Shown: positions 48,484 through 57,727, counted from the first letter of the stretch. The stretch: DNA of 64,000 nt from Planctomycetota bacterium (GCA_021414025.1 JAIOPG010000004.1:304948-368947); one strand, 5' to 3'. Notes: generated by a model not told the origin, from the sequence alone. Program-made: numbers and translations.

Positions 48484-49395
48484 TCAAGCCCGGCGACGGC
48501 GTCCGAAGAACGCTCCGGCGACGCCGATCAGAGCTGCGGCACCCGGGGTTGGAATCGCACCGGCGGAGAAGGTCCATGGCGTTTGCCCACCATCGACTCC
48601 GTCAAAGGACGAATCAAAGATCCACGTCTTGCCGCCTGTGGTGTACTTGGTCTGCGCATCGCTCTTCACATTGGCGCTGGCGATGGTGTACATCGTGGTG
48701 CCTCCGGTCTGAGCGGTCGACTTGCCGGTCCAGTTGAACCAGACGGACATGGTGACGGGACCACCGTTGGCGATGATGTCGCTGGTCTTGAGACTGAATC
48801 GTCCGACCATGATCAGGTGGTCCGCATTGGCCGATGCATTGGTTTCAAAGCCCGCATCGCTCGGAGCACTCTGAGTCATACCGGCTCCCACGAAGAGGGG
48901 AGTCGCGTTGTAGCCGCCGATCACCGAGCCGACGTTTGAGTTCGGGTTGGTGAAATAGGAGTCAGCATTCACGTTGCCGGTGTTTCCCGCTCCCTGCGTG
49001 CGGGCGCCAACGGTCATGTACGAATCCCATGTGTTGTTTCCGGTACCGCCGCCCGCGCTCGAGCCCGGGAGCCAGCTGGTGTTGCTGTGCTGGAAGTTGA
49101 GTCCGGCGCTATTTTCCCACTTCGCCGTCTTGGTGACGCCGAAAGTGGAGGCATCGGTGGTGGCCTGGCCATAGGTGTTCACCATGCGCTCACCTTGCGT
49201 GCCGACTCCGACCGCTGAATTGAACTTGAGGAAGACATCCATCACCGAGTAGTCGGTGCCTCCGGAGGAGACGATGTAGTTGTGGGCATACAAGCCTTGA
49301 GCACCCGCGACGGAGGCGTTGGCGACCCCCACTGTATTCATGGCAACAGCAGCCGCGAGCGAAGCTCCAGTGATACCAAAAAGCGAATTCTTCAT
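48484..49395 (-). CDS. PEP-CTERM-like exported protein
   Basis: 303 residues from the ATG at 49395, which has AGGGAAAG upstream. Signal peptide about 1-28 (LAAAVAMNTVGVANA/S). A Gly/Asn/Thr-rich, probably beta-sandwich passenger follows (YSVMDVFLKFNSAVGVGTQGERMV; TMSVWFNWTGKS). It ends in IPTPGAAALIGVAGAFFGRRRRA, the same PTPGA-helix-Arg tail as the protein at 37.3-37.9 kb, expected to be processed by an exosortase encoded elsewhere. Flanked by its own strong terminator, so monocistronic. Function of the passenger unknown. Confidence 0.85.
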   Translation of the reverse strand: MKNSLFGITGASLAAAVAMNTVGVANASVAGAQGLYAHNYIVSSGGTDYSVMDVFLKFNSAVGVGTQGERMVNTYGQATTDASTFGVTKTAKWENSAGLNFQHSNTSWLPGSSAGGGTGNNTWDSYMTVGARTQGAGNTGNVNADSYFTNPNSNVGSVIGGYNATPLFVGAGMTQSAPSDAGFETNASANADHLIMVGRFSLKTSDIIANGGPVTMSVWFNWTGKSTAQTGGTTMYTIASANVKSDAQTKYTTGGKTWIFDSSFDGVDGGQTPWTFSAGAIPTPGAAALIGVAGAFFGRRRRA

Positions 49396-49653
49396 TTCTT
49401 TCCCTTTCCCTCTCTTCATGGAGGAACAAATTGTGGACAGTGACCTTTTCCCAATGATTCACAGACAACATGTCTCTGAATCCAATCCCTACCAAGTCAT
49501 CTTCCGCAGAGTCCAATTCAACGGTTCCATTGCAAGCGAACATCTCGAATCTTTCCCCAAGTTTTCATTCGTTCGTCCAGTAAATTGAAGGGCCGCGAAA
49601 GCCAAAGGCCACAGAGAGCGATGAAACGCCATATTGAATCTGAACCGCATATT

Positions 49654-51258
49654 TTATCGGACTGACATGGTCGGCCGCTCGATCACGCGCGGACTCGGTC
49701 CATTCCCCGCCACCATTACTCCGTGAAGCATGAGAGATGAACTCGTCATCAATTGTGCGGTCACAATGTTTCCAACAAAGTTGCCGGCTTCGGCGCCGTC
49801 CGGCGTGTCCAGGCTGACGATCAAATCGCCGGCGGTGCGGCCGCGCAGCGTAGTGCGATGATCGCGGGGCTCCTTGGTTTCCCAGCGCAGCTCGACGCCG
49901 CGCGCAGTCGGATGTGCGTCCCGCAACGTGCACACCTCCTCGATCAGCACCTCGACCGTTTTTCCGATCCACGCGGCATGCACGCGCGAGCTGGTTTCCG
50001 CCTGCAGATTCAAGAGGATGCTGTTGCGCAGCTTCTTGACCTCGTTGGGAATGTCATCCTTGAAGCGGTCGATGGCGACGGTGCCCGGCCGCGGCGAATA
50101 CTTGAAGATGAAATTGTTCTTGAAGGGGAGCTTGCGGACCAGGTCGCAGGAGGCCTCGAAATCCTCGTCGCTCTCGGTGGGAAAACCCACGATGAAATCT
50201 CCGGCCAGGGTGGCGTCCGGCAGAATCTCCAGGGCCTCCGTCGCGAAGGCCTCATACTCGCCGCGGGTGTAGCCGCGATTCATCAGCTTCAGGATGCGGT
50301 CGGAGCCGCTCTGGGCAGGAGCGTGCAGATAGCGGCAGATGCGCGGACAATCCCGCATGGTTTCCAGGATGTCGCGGCCGAAATCGCGGGGATAGCTGGT
50401 GACGAAGCGGAGCCGGGCAATGGCGGGCACCTCGTCATGAATGCGGCGCAGCAGCTGGGCGAAGGTGGTGACCCGCTTGCCCGCAGCGATGGGAGCCCGG
50501 AACGCCGAGAGACCCGGGCCGATTTGCGGCGCTTCGCGCCCGTCGAGGGTGACGGCGGGACCATGCTCGTAGCGGTAGTGGTTGACGGTCTGGCCAAGCA
50601 GCGTGATCTCGATGGCGCCGGCATCGGCAAGCTTGCGGCACTCCTCGACGATGGAATCCGGCGGCCGGTGCACTTCGGCGCCGCGCGTGTTGGGGACCAC
50701 GCAGTAGGTGCAGAACTTGTTGCACCCGCGGGTGATCCGGACCTGGGCCGCGAAGGCGCTGCGGCCGGCCACGATCGGATCGAAGGCCCGGGAAAGATCG
50801 AGATTCTCGAGATCATCCTGCACCGCGGCCAGGGCGGCGCTTCGGCGCGTTCGATTGCCGGCCAGGGCGGTGCGCTCGGCGGCGGAGGCGGCCTCGGAGC
50901 GGCGCGAGGCGTCGATCAGCGTGGGCAGCTTGTCCAGCTCGCCGGGCCCGCACATGATGTCGACCTGGGGAAATCGGCGGAGCAGGGCCAGGCCATCCCT
51001 TTCGGCCATGCACCCCAGCACCCCCAGGAGAATATTTTCCCCCGCCAGCTTGCGCTGACCCACGATGCCGATGCGCGAATAGGCCTTGCTTTCCGCGTGT
51101 TCGCGCACAGAGCAGGTGTTCAGCAGCACGATCTGGGCATCCTCGGGCCGGTCGGCAAAGGTGTAGCCCAGGCTCCCGAGCTGGCCGCGGACCAGCTCCG
51201 AGTCGAGCTCGTTCATCTGGCACCCAAAGGTTTCGAGATAAACCGTGGTTGCGGGCAT
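49654..51258 (-). CDS. miaB: tRNA-2-methylthio-N6-dimethylallyladenosine synthase
   Basis: 534 residues, longer than the usual 440-470. Radical SAM methylthiotransferase acting on i6A37 of tRNAs. Seen: N-terminal cluster Cys in FGCQMNELDSE, NTCSVRE and LGCMAE; radical SAM CNKFCTYC (near 178); PNTRGAEVHR; DFIVGFPTESDEDF; FKYSPRPGT; and a C-terminal TRAM domain from about 420. Extra length comes from a linker near 115-165 and an insertion near 235-260 (GREAPQIGPGLSAF). Divergent from ftsW with 43 bp between starts. A TAGACT lies six bases before the ATG. Confidence 0.95.
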   Translation of the reverse strand: MPATTVYLETFGCQMNELDSELVRGQLGSLGYTFADRPEDAQIVLLNTCSVREHAESKAYSRIGIVGQRKLAGENILLGVLGCMAERDGLALLRRFPQVDIMCGPGELDKLPTLIDASRRSEAASAAERTALAGNRTRRSAALAAVQDDLENLDLSRAFDPIVAGRSAFAAQVRITRGCNKFCTYCVVPNTRGAEVHRPPDSIVEECRKLADAGAIEITLLGQTVNHYRYEHGPAVTLDGREAPQIGPGLSAFRAPIAAGKRVTTFAQLLRRIHDEVPAIARLRFVTSYPRDFGRDILETMRDCPRICRYLHAPAQSGSDRILKLMNRGYTRGEYEAFATEALEILPDATLAGDFIVGFPTESDEDFEASCDLVRKLPFKNNFIFKYSPRPGTVAIDRFKDDIPNEVKKLRNSILLNLQAETSSRVHAAWIGKTVEVLIEEVCTLRDAHPTARGVELRWETKEPRDHRTTLRGRTAGDLIVSLDTPDGAEAGNFVGNIVTAQLMTSSSLMLHGVMVAGNGPSPRVIERPTMSVR

Positions 51259-51264
51259 CGGAGC

Positions 51265-51270
51265 AGTCTA
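51265..51270 (-). promoter_or_regulatory. -10-like TAGACT before miaB
   Basis: Minus-strand CTAGACTGC, with TAGACT ending six bases before the ATG at 51258. Identical 9-mer to those before hldE and the ECF sigma gene. No SD. Confidence 0.45.
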
Positions 51271-51301
51271 GTGCGGCGGCGTGGTTTGCCGATGAAGGGG
51301 G

Positions 51302-52525
51302 ATGCGCGCAGGACAGGGTCTTCTCTTCTTCGTGGTGGCTCTATTGGTCACCGGAACCGTGATGGTGAACTCGGCATCGCTGACCTCCACCAATGGAGCG
51401 GGCATCACGTTGACCGATCTGCTCCTGGGACGGAACACATGGTTCGCCCTCGCCTCCGTGGCCGCCCTCTGGCTGGGAACCCGGATGCCGGTCGATCGGG
51501 TCTTCTCGATGCGCGGGCTTTCGAGTCCGGTTCCCTGGATCGTGCTGGCGATGTTCCTTGGACTGGTTCTGGTGCAAATCCCCGGCATCGGCCGCGAGGT
51601 GAATGGGGCTCGGCGCTGGATCTCGATCGGTCCCGTTGGACTGCAGCCGAGCGAAATTGTGAAATGGGGCATGCCGATCGTGATCGCTTGGCATTGCTGC
51701 CGCCGCGCCGGCGGGCTGGGATCTTTTTGGAAGGGGTTTCTGCCGCCGCTTCTGTTCGTCAGCGCGTTCGCCGGGCTGGTGGCCTTGCAGGACTTGGGCA
51801 CCGCGGTCCTGATCGAAGTGGTCGCGATCGCGATGCTGATCGCGGCGGGCGCGAGAATCTGGCACGCTCTGTTGCTGTTGCCGGCGGTTCTGCTGGCGGT
51901 GGCGGGGCTGATCGTCACCAGCCCATACCGGTTGAACCGCATTCTGGCCTATTGGGATCCCTTCGCCGACGCGCAGGGCAAGGGCTATCACATCATTCAA
52001 AGCATGGCCGCGATCACGGGCGGTGGTTTGCCCGGGCGAGGGCTGGGCAATGGCATCCAGAAATTCGGCTACCTGCCCGAGGCCACCACGGATTTCATCT
52101 ATGCGATCGTGTGCGAGGAACTGGGGATCGGCGGGGCGATCGGCGTGCTGGCCATCTTCGTGATGCTGGCGATCACCGGCCTGGCGATCGCCACCGCGAC
52201 GGCCAAGGTGAAGGACCAGGAGGGGCGGGTTCAATCGCTGGCGCTGACCACCAATTTTGAGTCGCTCATTGCCACGGGCTTCACGCTCACCGTCACGCTG
52301 CAAGCACTGATCAACGCCGCAGTGGTCACCGGCCTGGCCCCGACCAAGGGGATCGCCCTGCCGTTGATCTCGCGCGGCGGAACCGGATGGATTTTGACGG
52401 CGTTCAGCCTGGGCATGGTCGCCAGCATCGCCGGCGCCTCGGATCGGCGGCGCAAGATGCTGGGCAGCGCGGGACGGCTCGTGGAACCGCCGGAGATCGA
52501 AGCGGCGCTCCCGTCCACCGGCTGA
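51302..52525 (+). CDS. ftsW: FtsW/RodA/SpoVE family peptidoglycan glycosyltransferase
   Basis: 407 residues, about ten membrane helices. SEDS-family polymerase for septal or side-wall peptidoglycan. Seen: GARRWISIGPVGLQPSEIVKW (near 102-122), LQDLGTAVLI with the SEDS catalytic-region Asp, YQ-like segment YWDPFADAQGKGYHIIQSMAAI, GRGLGNGIQKFGYLPEATTDFIYAIVCEELG and PLISRGGTGWI near the C-terminus. Immediate coupling to murG (8 bp gap) favours FtsW over RodA. SD (AAGGGGG) is unusually close to the ATG. Confidence 0.92.
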   Translation: MRAGQGLLFFVVALLVTGTVMVNSASLTSTNGAGITLTDLLLGRNTWFALASVAALWLGTRMPVDRVFSMRGLSSPVPWIVLAMFLGLVLVQIPGIGREVNGARRWISIGPVGLQPSEIVKWGMPIVIAWHCCRRAGGLGSFWKGFLPPLLFVSAFAGLVALQDLGTAVLIEVVAIAMLIAAGARIWHALLLLPAVLLAVAGLIVTSPYRLNRILAYWDPFADAQGKGYHIIQSMAAITGGGLPGRGLGNGIQKFGYLPEATTDFIYAIVCEELGIGGAIGVLAIFVMLAITGLAIATATAKVKDQEGRVQSLALTTNFESLIATGFTLTVTLQALINAAVVTGLAPTKGIALPLISRGGTGWILTAFSLGMVASIAGASDRRRKMLGSAGRLVEPPEIEAALPSTG

Positions 52526-52533
52526 GGGCGCGC

Positions 52534-53682
52534 ATGAGTTCAAGTTCGCAGCAGCAGCCCGCGCGGACCGATGAGGGCGCTGTCGGCTTCGCCGGCGGCG
52601 GATCGGGCGGGCACATCAGCCCGGGCATCGCGATCGCCGAGCGGATCGCCACCCGCGCGCCGGGCATGGCCTCAGTTTTTCTGTGCAGCACGCGGGCCAT
52701 CGACCTGGAGATGCTGCGCGAGGCCGGCGCGATCGCGGAGCCGATGCCGGCTTCTCCGCCCTCGCTGAAGCCGGGGCGCCTTCTGAGATTCGCGAAAAAT
52801 TATTTCGCCGCCAAGCGCCGCGCGGCGGAGGTGATGCGGGAGCGGAACATCCGGCACATCGTCAGTCTGGGCGGATTCGTGACGGTTCCCGTGGTGGTGG
52901 CGGCGCGGAAACTGGGCATTCCGGTGACCCTGCTGAATCTCGATGCGACGCCGGGCAAGGCCAACCGTTTCGTCCAGTCGCGGGCCACGCACGTCTTCAG
53001 CGCCGTGGCGGCGCAGGAATTGAAGCGATGGGATGGCGAGGTGCTCGGTTTTCCCGTGCGGCGCAGCGCCGTGGCCCCAGCCGATCCGGCGGGCTGCCGC
53101 GCCGAGCTGGGGCTCGAGCCGACCCGGTTCACGCTGCTGGTGACCGGCGCTTCGCAAGGGGCTTCGTCGCTCAACCTGTTTGTTCCGCACTTCGCCGCCC
53201 GGCACAAGGATCTGCTCACTCGCTGGCAGATCCTGCATCTGGCCGGGGGCTCCACGGCCGACGCGGCGCTGCTGCGTTCGGAGTACACGCGTCTGGGAGT
53301 GAAGGCGGTGGTGATTCCTTTTCTTCATCGCATGGGGCTGGCGTGGGGCGCGGCGGATCTGGCCCTGACCCGCGCCGGGGCCAACAGCGTGGCCGAGGTG
53401 GAACTCAACAACGTGCCGGCGATCTTCGTTCCCTATCCCTACCACCGCGATCTGCACCAGAAGGCGAATGCCGAACCGCTGGTCAAGGCCGGCGCGGCGG
53501 CACTGGCGCTGGACCGGCTCGAACGCGACTTCAACATGCAGTCGATCGGCGTGACCCTGGAGCATTTGATCGCCGACGGCGCCGCTCGCGACGCGATGCA
53601 CGCGGCGCTTGCCGCGCGGCCAAAGCGCGACGCCGCCGACCGCGTGGCGGAGCTGGTGCTGGCCGATTTGAAGCCCCGGTGA
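52534..53682 (+). CDS. murG: UDP-GlcNAc:lipid II precursor GlcNAc transferase MurG
   Basis: 382 residues from the ATG at 52534 (GAGGG upstream). GT28 enzyme converting lipid I to lipid II at the inner face of the membrane. Seen: GFAGGGSGGHISPGIAIAE (GGxGGHxxP donor loop, near residue 20), IVSLGGFVTVPVVVAAR, LLVTGASQGASSLN, a donor-binding segment ALTRAGANSVAEVELNNVPAIFVPYP and the HQKANAEPL end. Second gene after ftsW; other dcw-cluster genes are scattered (murD at 45 kb, murA at 59 kb). Confidence 0.94.
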   Translation: MSSSSQQQPARTDEGAVGFAGGGSGGHISPGIAIAERIATRAPGMASVFLCSTRAIDLEMLREAGAIAEPMPASPPSLKPGRLLRFAKNYFAAKRRAAEVMRERNIRHIVSLGGFVTVPVVVAARKLGIPVTLLNLDATPGKANRFVQSRATHVFSAVAAQELKRWDGEVLGFPVRRSAVAPADPAGCRAELGLEPTRFTLLVTGASQGASSLNLFVPHFAARHKDLLTRWQILHLAGGSTADAALLRSEYTRLGVKAVVIPFLHRMGLAWGAADLALTRAGANSVAEVELNNVPAIFVPYPYHRDLHQKANAEPLVKAGAAALALDRLERDFNMQSIGVTLEHLIADGAARDAMHAALAARPKRDAADRVAELVLADLKPR

Positions 53683-53712
53683 TCGCCCGACAGGCCCTAC
53701 CATCAAGGCCAA

Positions 53713-54945
53713 GTGCGACGCTCATCCCTTCATGACGAATTGGAATCGTTCGCCCGGGCGGAGTCGGGGCGCCGCGCGGCCCTGGTGCGGGAAGCGGATC
53801 GACCCGCGAGTCGGCAGACGCAGGCGGTCGAGGGAGGCGTCCTCTGGATTCCCTACGGGCCGGCAGAGCAGGCGGAATGCGTGGAAATTGCCGCGGATAT
53901 CGGAGCTGCGGCCTCCGAGTACGCGGCGATCCGCCGCGGCGCGGGCGTGATGGATTCGAGCCAGCGCGGCGTGCTGGAAGTGCGCGGCGCGGACCGCGTG
54001 GCGTTCCTGCAGCGCATGGTGACGCAGGACCTCAACGGCATGGTGGCGGGCGAGGTGCGCGAGAGTTTCTGGCTCAATCGCAAGGGGAGGATCGAGGCGG
54101 ATCTCCTCCTCTGCGAGTGCGGCGAGTGCATGCGAATCGACGTGGACCGCTTCGTGGCCAAGGGCGTGACCGAGCAGCTCCAATCCTTCGTGTTCAGCGA
54201 GGACGTCTCCCTGCGCGATTGCTCCGACGACGCGGGCCGCTTGTCGATTCACGGCGCCGCCGCGCTGCGGGTCCTGGACGAAGCGGGCCTGGCGACTGAG
54301 GGACTTCAAACCAATCGGCGCGTGATCGGAGGCCGCATTGCGGAACGTGCGGTGTGGTGCGCCCGGCGTGATCAGACCGGCGAGGTCGGCGTGGAAGTGT
54401 TCTGCGCCATCTCGGATCTTTCCTCAATCTGGAAGGCGCTGGTCGACCTTGGAGCGCGGACCGATTCGATGGTGCGGCCCGTGGGATGGAGCGCCTTCAA
54501 CGTCGCACGCATCGAGGCGGGGACGCCGCTGTTCCTGGTCGATTTCGGCAAGCAGAATCTGCCCCACGAAAGCGGGGTGCTTGACCGGCGGGTGAACTTC
54601 AAGAAGGGCTGTTACCTGGGACAGGAAGTGGTGGCCCGGATGCAGAGCCTGGGCAAGCCGAAACAGGTGTTGCGTGCGCTGCGCGTGCAGGGTGAGGCGA
54701 TTCCGATGGCGGGGGCGCAGATCTTTGCGCCCGGCGCCGAAGGCGGTGGAAACATCGGCGAATGTGTGGGAGCCGTCACCAGCAGCGCGCCCGCGCCGAT
54801 GCTGGGCGCGGCCGGAATCGCTTTTGGCATGATCAGGTCGGCCGCGGCCGTCGCAGGCGGCGAAGTCGTGATCGCCGCCGAGGGAGCGCTGGCGCGGGCG
54901 AGAATCCAGGAAACGCTCTCCTTCCTGCCGGATTCCAAGCCATGA
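53713..54945 (+). CDS. Folate-binding YgfZ/GcvT-like protein
   Basis: 410 residues from a GTG. YgfZ proteins help maintain Fe-S enzymes, including MiaB, through tetrahydrofolate. The diagnostic KGCYxGQE motif is present as KKGCYLGQEVVARMQ (Cys near 302). GAGVMDSSQRGVLEVRGADRVAFLQRMVTQDLN (compressed: MDSS..G.LEV.G.DR..FLQ...TQD) near 77-108 is the GcvT-fold opening. It has a longer N-terminus (about 45 residues) than E. coli YgfZ. TACCAT lies nine bases upstream of the GTG. Overlaps the following 44-residue gene by ATGA. Confidence 0.9.
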   Translation: MRRSSLHDELESFARAESGRRAALVREADRPASRQTQAVEGGVLWIPYGPAEQAECVEIAADIGAAASEYAAIRRGAGVMDSSQRGVLEVRGADRVAFLQRMVTQDLNGMVAGEVRESFWLNRKGRIEADLLLCECGECMRIDVDRFVAKGVTEQLQSFVFSEDVSLRDCSDDAGRLSIHGAAALRVLDEAGLATEGLQTNRRVIGGRIAERAVWCARRDQTGEVGVEVFCAISDLSSIWKALVDLGARTDSMVRPVGWSAFNVARIEAGTPLFLVDFGKQNLPHESGVLDRRVNFKKGCYLGQEVVARMQSLGKPKQVLRALRVQGEAIPMAGAQIFAPGAEGGGNIGECVGAVTSSAPAPMLGAAGIAFGMIRSAAAVAGGEVVIAAEGALARARIQETLSFLPDSKP

Positions 54946-55076
54946 CCGTGGAGCCGGAGTTCATCCTCTTCTTGGCGGCGGGCCTGCTCAGCGTGATCCT
55001 CGCGGTGGCGGCTTTCTTCGGGCTTCGCAAAATCCTGCGCCAGGAGCGCGATCATCCGCCGGGGGATGGGGCGTGA
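54942..55076 (+). CDS. Tiny single-pass membrane protein (44 aa)
   Basis: 44 residues, short but supported by its setting: its ATG overlaps the YgfZ-like stop (ATGA) and its stop overlaps the next start (GTGA). One helix (about 7-27, FILFLAAGLLSVILAVAAFFGL) followed by a short charged tail (RKILRQERDHPPG). No family recognised; it may be a small membrane subunit or a coupling ORF. Confidence 0.6.
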   Translation: MTVEPEFILFLAAGLLSVILAVAAFFGLRKILRQERDHPPGDGA

Positions 55077-55939
55077 ACGCAATCCGCGTCACCGAAGTCG
55101 GCCCCCGCGACGGCCTGCAGAATGAGCCGGTCGCCCTTGCGACCGCTGCGAAGATCGCCTTCATCGACGCGCTGTCCCTCGCCGGCTTCCCCGAAATCGA
55201 GGTGACCAGCTTCGTCCGCGCCGACCGCGTGCCGCAGTTGGCCGACGGCGCCGCGGTGATGAAGGGAATTCGACGGCGGCCCGGCACGGTGTATTCCGTG
55301 CTGGTGCCCAACGAGCGGGGGCTCGACGCGGCGCTGGAGGCGGGTGCGCAGAAGATCTCCGTCTTCGTCAGCGCCAGCGAAGGATTCAGCCGGCGCAACG
55401 TGAACGCCTCGATCGGCGAGTGCCTGGAGAAATTGCGGCCGGTTGTCGCGCGGGCGAGGAAAGCCGCGCTGCCGGTGCGCGGCTACGTGAGTTGCGTGGT
55501 CAAGTGCCCCTACGACGGCGCGGTCTCCGCCGAGCAGGTCCGCACGGTCGCCGCCGAGTTGCTGGCCATGGGGGTGACGGAGCTTGACCTGGGCGACACC
55601 ATTGGCGCCGCGGTTCCCGACGACATGGATCGTCTGTTCGCGGGTCTTCAATCAGTCGCTGCCCCGGGAGCGATCACGTTGCACCTGCACGACACATCCC
55701 GCCATGCCCTGGACGTCGCCGAGCGCGCGATCCATCTCGGCGTGGCGAGCTTCGACGCCAGCGCCGGCGGACTCGGCGGCTGCCCCTTTGCCCCCGGTTC
55801 GCCGGGCAATCTGGCCACCGAGGATCTGCTGCAGTTGACGAAAAGACTGGGATTGGAGACGGGGGTGGATGCGGACCAGGTCCGGTACGCTTCGCTGGCC
55901 CTCCGGGCAGAAATTGAAATGGCCAGAAAACGCCGTTGA
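55073..55939 (+). CDS. Hydroxymethylglutaryl-CoA lyase
   Basis: 288 residues from a GTG overlapping the preceding stop; G-rich SD upstream. Cleaves HMG-CoA to acetyl-CoA and acetoacetate, last step of leucine breakdown. Seen: VTEVGPRDGLQNE (metal Asp and catalytic Arg), VTSFVRADRVPQLAD (SFV.p..vPQ.aD), ISVFVSASEGFSRRNVN, GDTIGAA, LHLHDT (metal His) and GLGGCPFAPGSPGNLATEDL with the active-site Cys, all diagnostic against other DRE-TIM enzymes. A methylthioalkylmalate-type function is excluded by the GGCPFAPG loop. No other leucine-catabolism gene is nearby. Confidence 0.94.
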   Translation: MNAIRVTEVGPRDGLQNEPVALATAAKIAFIDALSLAGFPEIEVTSFVRADRVPQLADGAAVMKGIRRRPGTVYSVLVPNERGLDAALEAGAQKISVFVSASEGFSRRNVNASIGECLEKLRPVVARARKAALPVRGYVSCVVKCPYDGAVSAEQVRTVAAELLAMGVTELDLGDTIGAAVPDDMDRLFAGLQSVAAPGAITLHLHDTSRHALDVAERAIHLGVASFDASAGGLGGCPFAPGSPGNLATEDLLQLTKRLGLETGVDADQVRYASLALRAEIEMARKRR

Positions 55940-55997
55940 ATCGCGGATTTCCGACGGGGACGCGTGGGTGCCGGAACCCTGCGAATCCATGGGCCGC

Positions 55998-56026
55998 TTT
56001 CAATCAGAACCAAATTTGACTACACT
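55998..56026 (+). promoter_or_regulatory. Candidate promoter of rpsR
   Basis: TTTCAA (55998-56003), 17-bp spacer, TACACT (56021-56026, in ACTACACTG). It would give a leader of about 55 nt before the ATG at 56089, with AGGA upstream of the start. Confidence 0.4.
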
Positions 56027-56088
56027 GTTCGGCTCGTCGCTCCCGATCGTCGGGGGCTCTCGCAATTGAGATCCAGGACGCAAAGCAC

Positions 56089-56325
56089 ATGAGCCAGTAT
56101 TCAAGCGGACAATTTGGAATGGGACAGGAACCCCGACGAGCCTCGCTCAAGGGGCCGATCGACTACAAGAACGCCGAGGAGCTTCGGCGCCTGATGACCA
56201 ACAACGGCAAGATCCAGAGCCGCAAGCGTCTGGGACTGTCGGCGAAGGAACAGAAGCAGATCACCCAGGCGATCAAGCGCGCCCGACACATGGCGATCCT
56301 TCCCTTCACCAACGCCACCGCGTAA
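56089..56325 (+). CDS. rpsR: 30S ribosomal protein bS18
   Basis: 78 residues. Binds the central domain of 16S rRNA with bS6. Core motifs IDYKNAEELRRLMTNNGKI, RKRLGLSAKEQKQITQAIKRARHMAILPF are the bS18 signature (pieces: IDYKN, GLSAKEQ, IKRARHMAILPF). It has none of the N-terminal Cys pairs of zinc-type S18 paralogues. Stands alone, not with rpsF or rplI as in many bacteria. Its stop nearly touches the convergent TPR gene stop. Confidence 0.95.
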   Translation: MSQYSSGQFGMGQEPRRASLKGPIDYKNAEELRRLMTNNGKIQSRKRLGLSAKEQKQITQAIKRARHMAILPFTNATA

Positions 56326-56326
56326 T

Positions 56327-57715
56327 TCACATCGGTTTGATGGTTCCGGCCTCGCGCGCATCCGAACGGATCAGCCGCGCCAGCCATGGGTACCGGAAGA
56401 TCCTCGCCCGCCATCGCAGGCGGCGGAACGACGCATCGTTCGGCTTGATGGCCAGGCCTTTTCGAATCCAGGACATGGCCTTGGCGTTGTCGCCGCGCGA
56501 GAGCCAGGCGAGGCCGAGGTTGTGCATGGCAAAGAGATTTTCGGGCTCGATCGCCAGCAGGCGCTCGCTCGCTTCGTTGCCCTTGTCCAGGTCGCTGTTG
56601 CGGTAATGGGCCAGGGCCAGCTTCTGCCAGGGCATCGCCGCATTCTTCACGCGTTCGAAGCGCATCGCCGCCGTCAGCACCCGTGCGGCCAGGGCGGGCT
56701 TCTGCGCCGCCAGCATCAGCGAGGCCAGGTTGACCGCGGCCTCCACGTTTTCCAGGCGCGGATTGGTTTCCGGGGCGCATTGCTGGACATGAATCTCCAG
56801 CAGGCGGGCGGCCTCGGCCATTTCACCGTTCTCCAGCCGGGCCCGGGCAAGTTCCACGCGCGGCAGCGGATTGGAGGGGTCCAGCCGCATCGCCATCTCC
56901 AGTTCCGTGCACGCTTCGTCGAAGCGGCGCGTGTTCGCCGCCAGCACGCCCAGCCGCCAGCGCGCGGCGGCATTGGCGGGATCAATCTCGATGGCGCGGC
57001 GGAACTTCTCGGCGGCCTCGGGGTCGCGGCGCTGGCGCAGCAGCACGTCGCCGAAGGCCAGAAGTGTGCTGACATCGCCGGGCCGCAGCCGCAGCTCCTC
57101 GGTCAGCAGCTCGACGGCGCGGTGAGCATGACCGCCATCGCCCAGGAGCTGGGCGAGCCGGGTGCGCGCCCGCGGCAGATTCGGCTCCAGACGGATCGCC
57201 TCGCGCAGGCACCACATGGCGCGCTCGATCTTCGCATCCTCGACCAGGACATCGGCAACCGCCTGCAGGGTGGCGGGCATTGCCTCGAGATGCTGCTGGG
57301 CGAGGTAGAAAACCAGCATGGCGTCCTCGCGGCGTCCGAGCCGCCGAAGGCTTTCGACGCGGCAGCCCCAGCCGGCGTCAAGGGAGGGATCGAATTGCGT
57401 CGCCTGCTCAGCCCACTTCAAGGCCACCGGCCAGCGGCCCAGCGCCGCCGCCGCGATCGCCGCCGCCAGGCGCGGCTCCGCGTGCTTGGGGGCGCATTTG
57501 CAGGCGATTTCAAAGCATTGAAGCGCTTCCTCGCCGCGGCCCGCCGCCTGCAGGGTCACGCCAAGGTTCAGGCGCCAGGCACTGCGGTCCGGCTCCAGAT
57601 CGATCGCCTTGCGCAGGCACGCCTCGGCCTCGCCAAGCCGGCCCTTGCGAAAAAATTCGCGGGCCTGTTCCACGAGTTGCTCGGCGTTGAAATCGAATTC
57701 GGGGGCCTCGTCCAT
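56327..57715 (-). CDS. TPR-repeat protein
   Basis: 462 residues from the ATG at 57715. Almost wholly tetratricopeptide repeats, about ten helical hairpins of 34 residues, for example FRKGRLGEAEACLRKAIDLEPDRSAWRLNLG (pattern W/L-G-Y/A-A-F-A-P), recurring near 20, 54, 120, 155, 190, 225, 275, 345 and 380. No signal peptide or membrane helix, so cytoplasmic. No catalytic domain is fused; likely a protein-interaction scaffold. TACACT precedes the ATG by six bases with no SD. Convergent with rpsR. Confidence 0.88.
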   Translation of the reverse strand: MDEAPEFDFNAEQLVEQAREFFRKGRLGEAEACLRKAIDLEPDRSAWRLNLGVTLQAAGRGEEALQCFEIACKCAPKHAEPRLAAAIAAAALGRWPVALKWAEQATQFDPSLDAGWGCRVESLRRLGRREDAMLVFYLAQQHLEAMPATLQAVADVLVEDAKIERAMWCLREAIRLEPNLPRARTRLAQLLGDGGHAHRAVELLTEELRLRPGDVSTLLAFGDVLLRQRRDPEAAEKFRRAIEIDPANAAARWRLGVLAANTRRFDEACTELEMAMRLDPSNPLPRVELARARLENGEMAEAARLLEIHVQQCAPETNPRLENVEAAVNLASLMLAAQKPALAARVLTAAMRFERVKNAAMPWQKLALAHYRNSDLDKGNEASERLLAIEPENLFAMHNLGLAWLSRGDNAKAMSWIRKGLAIKPNDASFRRLRWRARIFRYPWLARLIRSDAREAGTIKPM

Positions 57716-57721
57716 GGGGGG

Positions 57722-57727
57722 AGTGTA
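57722..57727 (-). promoter_or_regulatory. -10-like TACACT before TPR gene
   Basis: Minus-strand CTACACTC, TACACT ending six bases before the ATG at 57715; the intervening bases are all C, so no SD is possible. Confidence 0.45.

Noticed and set aside
49753..52260. 835-aa plus-strand open frame across miaB and ftsW
   Set aside because: Covers two genes with strong motifs on other frames and shows no domain of its own.
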